Part shown: positions 6,944-12,377 of the stretch, piece by piece
Numbering within the stretch: the first letter of the stretch is position 1
Layout: every line of letters begins with the position of its first letter
Source: Chthoniobacterales bacterium
Lineage (GTDB): Bacteria > Verrucomicrobiota > Verrucomicrobiia > Chthoniobacterales > UBA10450
Assembly: GCA_013695925.1 (NCBI GenBank)
Contig: JACCZO010000174.1
Span: forward strand, 1-12,377
DNA length: 12,377 nt
Direction of reading: 5' to 3'
Notes under the pieces: model-generated
The model's input: only the letters and a program-made list of their open reading frames with translations
Told to the model about the DNA's origin: nothing
Database searches by the model: none
Translations under genes and position numbers: made by a program

Positions 6944-7810
6944 TCAGCGGCCAAGTAATCCGCGCCAAAGTGCGAAGAGCAGCATGAGCCCAAGGACGAT
7001 CCGATAGACGGCGAATGGAATGAACCCGTGTCGTCGCACCCAGTGCAGAAACCAGGCAACGACCGCAAACGCGACGATAAACGCAGTCACGAAACCGAGC
7101 GCGAGCACCACCCAGAGATGGGGCGTCATGGTGAGCGGCACGATCGCTTCGGTCGCGGCGTGTGGCTTGATGGTCTTGAGTAAATCGTAACTGGTCGCGA
7201 AAAACATCGTCGGAATGGAAAGAAAAAAGGAAAACTCCAGCGCGGCCTCGCGCGACATTCCCGCCACCTGGCCGGCGGCGATCGTGCACATCGAGCGAGA
7301 AGTGCCAGGAAAGACGGCCGAGAGCACCTGCACCGCCCCGATCCAGATCGCGGTCGGAAGATTTATCTCCTCCATCCGCTGGACCCGCGGCCTAACGAAA
7401 AGAGCATCGACCGCCCCCATGACGATGCCGCCGATCAGAAGGGCCCACGCCATTACGTGGAGGTTTTCGAGATTCTTGCCGATCAGCTTGGTCAGGAGAA
7501 AGGCCGGGATCGCGGTCACGAGAAAAGCGATCGCGATCAGGCTCAGGGGATGAGTCAGAATGGTCCGGTCGCCGCTCTCCCCGCGCGGGAAGGTGCGGAG
7601 AAATTTCAGAATCCGGCGCCAGAAAAAAGCGGTCAGGGCGAGAATCGCCCCGAGCTGGATGACGACGCTGTACATTTTCCAGAAACCGTCTTTCAGATCG
7701 ATCTGGAGGAGCGCCTCGGCGATCCGGAGATGCGCGGTCGAGCTGACAGGCAAGAATTCGGTCAGGCCTTCGATGGCGCCGAGGAGAATGGAAAGAAAAT
7801 AATCGTTCAT
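6944..7810 (-). CDS. uppP: Undecaprenyl-diphosphate phosphatase (BacA/UppP family)
   Basis: The 288-residue integral membrane phosphatase removes a phosphate from undecaprenyl diphosphate to regenerate the lipid carrier; high dosage is known to give bacitracin resistance in this family. Motif 1 is EGLTEFLPVSSTAHL (14-28) and motif 2 is FPGTSRSMCTIAAGQ (167-181). The commonly glycine position after SRS is Met-Cys here, a deviation from the usual SRSG. Hydrophobic segments near 1-15, 45-65, 90-110, 120-135, 155-165, 190-210, about 225-260 and 270-285 fit a multi-span protein. The start is ATG at 7810, with no Shine-Dalgarno but the 12-mer TTCTCAAACCGC immediately before it. The DUF6941 gene follows within about 40 bases. 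Together with uppS on the same strand, it places two steps of carrier-lipid supply in one neighbourhood. Confidence 0.97.
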   Translation of the reverse strand: MNDYFLSILLGAIEGLTEFLPVSSTAHLRIAEALLQIDLKDGFWKMYSVVIQLGAILALTAFFWRRILKFLRTFPRGESGDRTILTHPLSLIAIAFLVTAIPAFLLTKLIGKNLENLHVMAWALLIGGIVMGAVDALFVRPRVQRMEEINLPTAIWIGAVQVLSAVFPGTSRSMCTIAAGQVAGMSREAALEFSFFLSIPTMFFATSYDLLKTIKPHAATEAIVPLTMTPHLWVVLALGFVTAFIVAFAVVAWFLHWVRRHGFIPFAVYRIVLGLMLLFALWRGLLGR

Positions 7811-7822
7811 GCGGTTTGAGAA
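7811..7822 (-). promoter_or_regulatory. 12-mer TTCTCAAACCGC shared by the uppP and purA leaders
   Basis: The minus-strand sequence TTCTCAAACCGC sits directly against the uppP ATG. An identical copy sits at 6358-6369, eight bases from the purA ATG. The shared position relative to two start codons suggests a common translational or transcriptional element, but two copies could also be coincidence or an old duplication. Confidence 0.35.
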
Positions 7823-7923
7823 TGGGGAGCGATCAGTTCGTTAGACTGGAAGGGACTGACGTTCGTCTCGATTTTCATGGGTCATACTGGCGAGGCAAGC
7901 CTCAGATCGTCGGGGAGTCAACC

Positions 7924-7963
7924 GGTGGTGGAGCGAGACTCTGGGTGGTGGAGCGAGACTCTG
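7924..7963. repeat. Perfect 20-bp tandem duplication
   Basis: The unit GGTGGTGGAGCGAGACTCTG occurs twice head to tail (7924-7943, 7944-7963) with no mismatch. Two copies without spacers are not CRISPR-like. An unselected, recent slippage event or a dispersed intergenic repeat family is the simplest reading. Confidence 0.85.
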
Positions 7964-8156
7964 TCGAGCGCTCCGGAGGCAAACCGACAACCGCGAAGGG
8001 CGCTTCGACGAAATCCTGGACGGAATGCGTTTTTCCCGTCGAGACGACATAATCGTCCCGGCTCGGAATGCTGGAGCATGCGCCACACCGCGAGTTTCCT
8101 CTTCAGCGATCACTCTCCAGATTGCGCAAGGTGGTTCGACAAAGTCCATTGTCCTG

Positions 8157-8639
8157 ATGAATCGCGGAATAATCATCGCCCAACTTCCGAAGCTGATTCC
8201 GCTCGCCACGCACTGGGCCGAGGCGCTCGAAAGGCGCATTCTGCGCGAAGGCGTACCACTCTCGGGGGAGGAAACAGCCGATGCCCGTGCACTCGGTGTC
8301 CGCGCGCCGGAACGCGTGCGTCTGCTTTGTCTCGCGAGTCTGCCCACGCTCGATGACCTCGCCTTGCGAACCGCTGCCGCGGCGGTGCAGTTTCTCACCC
8401 CCGCGACCCGCGGCCTCGCGCTGGGCCATGGGATTTTCGTGCGCGCAGATTGCTGGCGGGAGCGCGAGCTGATCGCGCACGAGCTTGCGCATACCGAGCA
8501 GTACGAACGACTGGGCGGCATCGAGCCCTTCCTCCGGAGATATCTGGGTGAATGTCTCACCATCGGATATCCCGCCGCGCCGATGGAGCAGGAGGCGATC
8601 GCGGCCGCTGGCCGGCTCAACGCCAACCGGCTTGCCTAA
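8157..8639 (+). CDS. Small HExxH putative zinc metallopeptidase-like protein
   Basis: A 160-residue protein of uncertain function. It carries a zinc-peptidase signature in ELIAHELAHTEQYERLGG (His108, Glu109, His112). Downstream is FLRRYLGECLTIGYP and then APMEQEA, where Glu144 or Glu146 could be the third ligand of a gluzincin-type site. The pattern recalls the short peptidase-like DUF4157 group, but I cannot assign it firmly. There is no signal peptide or membrane segment. Start: ATG 8157 is the first Met before the conserved-looking part. The frame is open back to 8025, but the added 44 residues come from repetitive intergenic-looking DNA. No Shine-Dalgarno is seen. The stop is the TAA of a GCCTAACGA motif. 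The transhydrogenase operon follows 62 bases later. Confidence 0.78.
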   Translation: MNRGIIIAQLPKLIPLATHWAEALERRILREGVPLSGEETADARALGVRAPERVRLLCLASLPTLDDLALRTAAAAVQFLTPATRGLALGHGIFVRADCWRERELIAHELAHTEQYERLGGIEPFLRRYLGECLTIGYPAAPMEQEAIAAAGRLNANRLA

Positions 8640-8660
8640 CGAAAAGGTGTGCCAGCGCTT

Positions 8661-8689
8661 TTGATTGCCGCGGGCGCCTTCCTTGTTAG
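8661..8689 (+). promoter_or_regulatory. Candidate promoter for the pntAA-pntAB-pntB operon
   Basis: TTGATT (8661-8666), a 17-base spacer and TGTTAG (8684-8689) resemble a sigma70 promoter with a good -35 and a poor -10. Initiation would fall close to the GTG start at 8702, giving a very short or leaderless mRNA. That fits the absence of a Shine-Dalgarno there. The -10 candidate coincides with one copy of the window-wide GTTAGG motif, which weakens the promoter reading. Confidence 0.35.
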
Positions 8690-8701
8690 GGTGCGACAAT
8701 T

Positions 8702-9838
8702 GTGCCTGTCTTTGTCCCAAAAGAAATCGAGAGTGGAGAAACCCGCGTGGCCCTCGTCCCGGAAGCCGTCAAGCGGTTGGTCGGGCTCGGGGCAGAGGTG
8801 TGGATTGAAGCTGGCCTGGGCGCGTCAATCTCCATTTCCGATCGAGCTTATCAGGAGGCTGGCGGGCAGATCGCCCCTGATCGGCAAAGCGCGCTTGGTT
8901 CCTCCGATGTCATCCTCAGGGTGCGCAAGCCACCGGAAAACGAAGTCAGCACGCTAAAGTCCGGCTGCATTCACGTCAGCCTGCTCGATGCCTTTCACGA
9001 GCGCGATCTGGTGCGCGCGCTGGCCGCTGCGGGCGTGACCGCGATCGGCCTCGAGATGCTGCCGCGGATCACGATCGCGCAGAAAATGGACGTCCTTAGC
9101 TCGCAGGCCAGCCTGGCCGGCTATGCGGCGGTCATCGCGGCGGCCGGCACGATCGATCGCATTTTCCCGATGATGATGACGCCGGCCGGCACGCTCAAGC
9201 CGGTACGCCTTTTTGTGATCGGCGTGGGCGTGGCCGGCTTGCAGGTGATCGCCACCGCCAGACGCCTCGGCGCCCGGGTGGAGGCGTTTGACACCCGGCC
9301 CGCGGTCGAGGAACAGGTGCAGTCGTTAGGCGCGAAGTTCGTCAAGGTCGACCTCGGCGAGACCGGGCAAACGGCACAAGGCTACGCCCGGGAGCTCACT
9401 CCTGAACAGTTGGAAAAGCAGCGCGAAGTGATGGCTCAGCATTGTGCCAAGGCCGATATCGTTATTACCACCGCGCAGGTTTTCGGCCGAAAAGCGCCGC
9501 TGATTGTGACCAACCCGATGGTCGACCAGATGCAACCGGGAAGCGTGATCGTAGACATGGCGGTGGAAAGCGGCGGCAACGTCGAATGCTCGCTACCGGA
9601 TGAGACGGTGGAGCGGAACGGCGTCCGCGTCCTGGGCCTGCGCAACCTGCCGGGCCGCGTCGCCCGGCACGCGAGCGAGATGTATTCAAATAACCTGGGC
9701 AGCCTCCTCGAACATTTCTGGGACAAGGAGAGCAAGATCTTCCGGATCGACCTTTCCGATGAGATTCTGAAACACTGCGTCCTGACGCACGACGGGAAGA
9801 TCGTGAACGAAACGATCGAGAAGCTTTATTCTGCCTAA
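8702..9838 (+). CDS. pntAA: Proton-translocating NAD(P)+ transhydrogenase, alpha-1 subunit (NAD-binding domain I)
   Basis: A 378-residue soluble subunit that binds NAD(H) and exchanges hydride with the NADPH-binding domain of PntB. It starts VPKEIESGETRVALVPEAV, typical of the alanine dehydrogenase/PntA N-terminal domain. R-x(4)-QKMDVLSSQASLAGYAAV (122-144) is the conserved domain-I loop. The nucleotide-binding fold shows GVGVAGLQ (174-181) with the acidic AFDTRP (195-200) that favours NAD over NADP. The length is that of the split form, where the membrane part is a separate gene (pntAB, next). The start is GTG at 8702. The gap to pntAB is 109 bases and contains palindromes, unusually long for subunits of one complex. 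The stop lies in a GCCTAACGA motif, and an internal Ser-Leu-Gly uses TTA in another copy. Confidence 0.96.
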   Translation: MPVFVPKEIESGETRVALVPEAVKRLVGLGAEVWIEAGLGASISISDRAYQEAGGQIAPDRQSALGSSDVILRVRKPPENEVSTLKSGCIHVSLLDAFHERDLVRALAAAGVTAIGLEMLPRITIAQKMDVLSSQASLAGYAAVIAAAGTIDRIFPMMMTPAGTLKPVRLFVIGVGVAGLQVIATARRLGARVEAFDTRPAVEEQVQSLGAKFVKVDLGETGQTAQGYARELTPEQLEKQREVMAQHCAKADIVITTAQVFGRKAPLIVTNPMVDQMQPGSVIVDMAVESGGNVECSLPDETVERNGVRVLGLRNLPGRVARHASEMYSNNLGSLLEHFWDKESKIFRIDLSDEILKHCVLTHDGKIVNETIEKLYSA

Positions 9839-9863
9839 CGAATATGATCTTGCCGATGAACGC

Positions 9864-9928
9864 TGGAGGGACGACCGCCCGGTCGTCCGTTATTCTGAGC
9901 CGGGGACGGGACAGCGCCCGTCCCTCCA
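9864..9928. repeat. Branched palindromic element between pntAA and pntAB
   Basis: The outer stem TGGAGGGACG (9864-9873) pairs with CGTCCCTCCA (9919-9928). Inside are ACGACC-GCCC-GGTCGT (9871-9886) and GGGACGGG-ACAGCG-CCCGTCCC (9903-9924), which compete or combine with the outer stem. There is no T-tract, so full termination is not expected. Its position inside an obligate operon suggests a dispersed intergenic repeat that could still affect mRNA stability or subunit ratio. Confidence 0.7.
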
Positions 9929-9947
9929 AATCCTGCCTGACTGACTC

Positions 9948-10223
9948 ATGATTCTTCTCATTTTCATTTTTATTCTCTCCGCTTTCCTTGGTTTCGAGCT
10001 AATCGCGAAAGTCCCTTCCCAGCTTCATACCCCGCTGATGTCGGGCTCGAATGCGATTTCCGGAATCACGATTGTCGGCGCACTCATCGCGGCCGGGACG
10101 GAAGGCGGCCCCGTTGGCACGACGTTAGGTGTGCTGGCGGTCATCTTCGCCACTGTCAACGTAGTCGGCGGTTATCTCGTGACCGACCGGATGCTGGCAA
10201 TGTTCAAGGGCAAGAAAAAGTAA
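9948..10223 (+). CDS. pntAB: NAD(P)+ transhydrogenase, alpha-2 membrane subunit
   Basis: A 91-residue membrane subunit that, with the membrane part of PntB, forms the proton channel of the transhydrogenase. Three hydrophobic segments are visible at about 1-18, 36-50 and 56-78. The conserved stretch between the first two (VPSQLHTPLMSGSNAISGI) is characteristic of the PntA C-terminal domain. The C-terminus is basic (KGKKK), consistent with a cytoplasmic end. The start is ATG at 9948, with no clear Shine-Dalgarno. One base separates its TAA from the pntB ATG, so translation is probably coupled. A Thr-Leu-Gly site uses TTA within the GTTAGG motif. Confidence 0.95.
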   Translation: MILLIFIFILSAFLGFELIAKVPSQLHTPLMSGSNAISGITIVGALIAAGTEGGPVGTTLGVLAVIFATVNVVGGYLVTDRMLAMFKGKKK

Positions 10224-10224
10224 C

Positions 10225-11592
10225 ATGCCCGCTCTGATCGACTGGTCTTACATCGCCGCGGCGATCCTTTTCATTCTTGGACTTAAGCTCCTCGGGAAAC
10301 AGGCGACCGCGCGGAAGGGCAACCTCATTTCCGCGGTCGGGATGCTAATTGCGATCGTCGCCACCTTGCTGGTAAGTGGCCTGCACTATCAGTGGATCAT
10401 CGTAGGGCTGGTCATCGGTTCGGCCATCGGCGCTGTTGCGGCGCAACGCGTGCAGATGACCGCCATGCCGGAGATGGTCGCGCTTTTTAATGGCGCCGGC
10501 GGTCTGGCGAGTTTGCTCGTCGGCTGGGTGGAATATCACAATCACCCAAACCAACTACTCTCTGCTGCCATCCCGACATTCCTCGCTATCCTGATTGGAG
10601 GTGTCACTTTGACTGGCAGCGTGCTCGCCTATGCCAAGCTGGCTGAAAAGGTGCAAAGCCGGCCGGTCCTGTTTCCCTACCAGAAAATGATCAATGCAGG
10701 CTTGTTCCTGCTTGTCCTTCTTTTTGGAGTCATCTTCTGCGCTCATCCGGCAGGCAGTTATCCTATCTTGCTTCTCCTGATTCTCCTCGCCTTCGCGCTC
10801 GGAGTGCTGACGGTGATTCCAATTGGCGGCGCCGACATGCCGGTCGTGATTGCGTTGCTCAACAGTTACTCCGGCCTGGCGGCGGCGGCGGCGGGATTCA
10901 TCATCCAGAACACCGTGCTGATCGTGGCTGGCTGCCTGGTCGGTGCGAGCGGCATCATCCTTACTCAGATCATGTGCAAGGCGATGAATCGCTCGATTAC
11001 GAATGTTTTATTTGCCGGGTTTGGCGCTAGCACCAGCTCCGCAGGTGTAGCGGTCACAGGCGAAGCCAAGGCTATCACCCCGGAATCGGCCTACTTTGTT
11101 TTGGAAGCGGCGGCGCAGGTTGTGCTCGTGCCCGGTTACGGTATGGCGGTGGCGCAGGCCCAGCACGTTTTGCGAGAGCTGGCCGATCTGCTCGAAGCTA
11201 ACGGCGCCGAGGTTCGTTATGCCATTCACCCTGTGGCCGGACGGATGCCGGGCCACATGAACGTCCTCCTGGCCGAAGCGGACGTGCCTTATGAGCAGCT
11301 GGTGGAAATGGACGCGATCAATCCCACGATGGCGACGATGGATGTCGCGATCGTGATCGGAGCCAACGATGTCGTGAATCCCGCTGCGCGCGAAGATCCA
11401 GGGAGCCCCATTTACGGCATGCCGATCATCAACGTCGACGAAGCGGGCACCGTCTTCGTCCTCAAGCGCTCGATGGCTTCCGGCTTCGCCGGGATCGAGA
11501 ACCCGCTCTTCTTTAAGGCGAACACCCGCATGCTTTTCGGCGATGCCAAAGCCAGCCTGCAGGCTCTGGTGACGGAATTTAAGTCAAGCTAA
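10225..11592 (+). CDS. pntB: NAD(P)+ transhydrogenase, beta subunit
   Basis: The 455-residue PntB, close to the usual 460, uses the proton gradient to drive NADP+ reduction by NADH. Residues 1-260 hold about eight to nine membrane segments, including the conserved IGGADMPVVIALLNSYSG (200-217). The cytosolic NADP-binding domain III begins near 285, with VPGYGMAVAQAQ (302-313), HPVAGRMPGHMNVLLAEA, GANDVVNPAA (379-388) and KRSMASGFAGIENPLF (414-429) all intact. The gene starts one base after pntAB and ends with TAA at 11592, three bases from the stop of the convergent minus-strand gene. It looks fully functional. The complete AA-AB-B order is the split arrangement known in several phyla. Confidence 0.97.
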   Translation: MPALIDWSYIAAAILFILGLKLLGKQATARKGNLISAVGMLIAIVATLLVSGLHYQWIIVGLVIGSAIGAVAAQRVQMTAMPEMVALFNGAGGLASLLVGWVEYHNHPNQLLSAAIPTFLAILIGGVTLTGSVLAYAKLAEKVQSRPVLFPYQKMINAGLFLLVLLFGVIFCAHPAGSYPILLLLILLAFALGVLTVIPIGGADMPVVIALLNSYSGLAAAAAGFIIQNTVLIVAGCLVGASGIILTQIMCKAMNRSITNVLFAGFGASTSSAGVAVTGEAKAITPESAYFVLEAAAQVVLVPGYGMAVAQAQHVLRELADLLEANGAEVRYAIHPVAGRMPGHMNVLLAEADVPYEQLVEMDAINPTMATMDVAIVIGANDVVNPAAREDPGSPIYGMPIINVDEAGTVFVLKRSMASGFAGIENPLFFKANTRMLFGDAKASLQALVTEFKSS

Positions 11593-11595
11593 GAC

Positions 11596-12377
11596 TCATC
11601 GTTGCTCGTGTGCTGTCGGCACGGCGTCGAGATTGTAAACCTCGACCAAGCCCACTCCGCCGGTTGTATTCCCCTGACCTCGGACGATCGCAGTATAGTT
11701 GCCCGGTTGCAGAGAGGCGAGAATCGCGGATTCGCGCTCGTCGCCTGGGGCCAGGTTGGCAGCGACGATCTCGGTCTCCTGGGTCGAGCGCCAGTTGTCG
11801 TTTTGGGAAAGGAGCTCCCCGTTTGCGCCGTGTAGTTCCAGAACCGGATCCAGCAGATAGCCGGAGATACCTTGCGCAAACAGCGAAGGTCCGATCGCGC
11901 GAAGCACAACTCTGGTCGGAACAGTGCTCCCGACAATAAAACCGCCAATCAAAACGTCGTCCCCAAGCCCCACCTTCCCCCGCGTGGAAAGATTCGCCAG
12001 CTTGGCTGGCCCGTCGGCGGACAGGTCGTATAGCTCCACCAGCCCGATTCCGCGAATCGAGTCTACCTTTTTCACGACTGCGGTGTAGGCGCCGGGGGCG
12101 ACCGAACTTACAAATGCAGACTCATGCTCATCCCACGGATCGAGATCGAGCGCGACCATTTGGTCGCGGTAGGTGTTCCAGTTGTCGTTCCCGGCAATGA
12201 CAGCTCCACTCGCATCATGAAGCTCGAGCGAAGGGTCAGCCACGGAGTTAGAGAGTGGGAGCGACGGGCCGATGGCACGGAAGGCGATCGTCTTTGAGCC
12301 TTCCCCGGTAATAATGAAGCCGCCGATCAATTGTTCATCTTCGCTTCCAACGATGGCGCGCGTTGAAACGTTTAAAA
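11596..12377 (-). CDS. C-terminal fragment of a two-repeat, probably surface-exposed protein
   Basis: The last 259 residues of a larger protein; the frame is open through the right edge, so the N-terminus is missing. It consists of two tandem repeats of about 126 residues (12375-11998 and 11997 to about 11620). Shared landmarks are NVSTR/NLSTR, LIGGFI, RAIGPSL, DPxLELH, NDNW, DExESAF/DERESAI, PGxYTAxV and GIGLVELYDL/GVGLVEVYNL. The repeats look beta-rich and end only eight residues before the stop, with no PEP-CTERM or other sorting tail. I recognise this as a repeat type common at the C-termini of large Verrucomicrobiota extracellular proteins; its function is unknown. A TTG at 12330 could be read as a start, but the repeat clearly begins upstream of it. 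Confidence 0.85.
   Translation of the reverse strand, partial: LNVSTRAIVGSEDEQLIGGFIITGEGSKTIAFRAIGPSLPLSNSVADPSLELHDASGAVIAGNDNWNTYRDQMVALDLDPWDEHESAFVSSVAPGAYTAVVKKVDSIRGIGLVELYDLSADGPAKLANLSTRGKVGLGDDVLIGGFIVGSTVPTRVVLRAIGPSLFAQGISGYLLDPVLELHGANGELLSQNDNWRSTQETEIVAANLAPGDERESAILASLQPGNYTAIVRGQGNTTGGVGLVEVYNLDAVPTAHEQR

Larger units (their letters stand above)
7811..8156. other. 346-base non-coding gap between uppP and the HExxH gene
   Basis: The gap lies between the divergent uppP and HExxH genes, so it should hold both promoters, but I find no convincing -35/-10 pair. It contains the start-adjacent 12-mer (7811-7822), the short palindrome GAGGCAAGCCTC in the part near 7893-7904 and a 20-bp tandem duplication (7924-7963). 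Open frames on both strands cross it but have no recognisable protein character. The frame from 8025 simply extends the HExxH gene upstream. Confidence 0.6.
819..10129. repeat. Dispersed short motif GCCTAACGA (core CCTAAC/GTTAGG), 14 core copies
   Basis: The full 9-mer GCCTAACGA or its complement occurs at 1876-1884, 4108-4116, 6514-6522, 7390-7398, 8634-8642, 9323-9331 and 9833-9841. The 7-mer CCTAACG or its complement also occurs at 819-825, 1991-1997, 3322-3328 and 10123-10129. The variant TGTTAGG lies at 3798, 3984 and 8684. Copies fall on both strands, in several reading frames and at three stop codons (6517-6519, 8637-8639, 9836-9838). Confidence 0.7.

Noticed and set aside
6904..7068. 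N-terminal extension of the DUF6941 protein to 7068
   Set aside because: It overlaps the conserved end of uppP in another frame and precedes the family-like sequence.
7924..7963. CRISPR-like direct repeat
   Set aside because: Only two copies, no spacer between them and no cas genes.
8025..8156. Upstream 44-codon extension of the HExxH protein
   Set aside because: The added residues have no structure-like pattern and derive from the repeat-bearing intergenic DNA.
7811..8156. Possible new biological system in the largest gap
   Set aside because: No conserved coding signal, RNA fold or set of linked accessory genes could be supported there.
7841..8720. Long minus-strand open frames opposite the HExxH gene
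   Set aside because: They are rich in Arg/Ser in the way shadow frames are, cross repeat DNA, and show no motif, while the plus frame has a zinc-site signature.

Overview
The window looks like chromosomal DNA of a GC-rich (about 60%) bacterium, most likely a soil Verrucomicrobiota of the Chthoniobacterales/Spartobacteria type. That placement is inference. It rests on the two-repeat surface-protein fragment at the right edge, the DUF6941-type small protein, the DUF362 secreted protein, weak or absent Shine-Dalgarno sequences before most genes, and short palindromic elements in several intergenic gaps. No rRNA, tRNA, CRISPR array, prophage or transposase gene was seen.

Layout. Positions 1-3153 are a minus-strand block: a DUF362 secreted protein, then a squalene/phytoene synthase-family enzyme (joined by a 4-base GTGA stop/start overlap), then a palindromic element, then an exported amidohydrolase that runs off the left edge. 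hemW (3098-4225, plus) begins inside the 5' end of the DUF362 gene and ends directly against the stop codon of uppS. A second minus-strand block is transcribed as uppP, DUF6941 protein, purA, uppS (7810 down to 4226). A 346-base non-coding gap with a perfect 20-bp tandem duplication precedes a small HExxH protein (8157-8639, plus). Next comes the three-gene proton-translocating transhydrogenase set pntAA, pntAB, pntB (8702-11592, plus). The right edge holds the C-terminal part of a repeat-containing, probably surface-exposed protein on the minus strand.

How the genes work together. UppS makes undecaprenyl diphosphate, and UppP dephosphorylates it to the lipid carrier for peptidoglycan and surface polysaccharide. 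The squalene synthase-like enzyme draws on the same isoprenoid diphosphate pool. PntAA/AB/B couple the proton gradient to NADPH formation. PurA is AMP biosynthesis and HemW is haem handling. This is mostly a housekeeping neighbourhood, and I see no defence, toxin or secretion system.

The most unusual signal is at DNA level. The 9-mer GCCTAACGA occurs 7 times and its core CCTAAC 14 times in 12.4 kb. It appears in every reading frame, supplies three stop codons and repeatedly uses rare Leu codons (TTA, CTA). The density resembles DNA-uptake or chromosome-architecture motifs. A second theme is a set of unrelated perfect or near-perfect palindromic elements in the intergenic gaps. One of them supplies the stop codon of the squalene synthase-like gene, and another splits the transhydrogenase operon.
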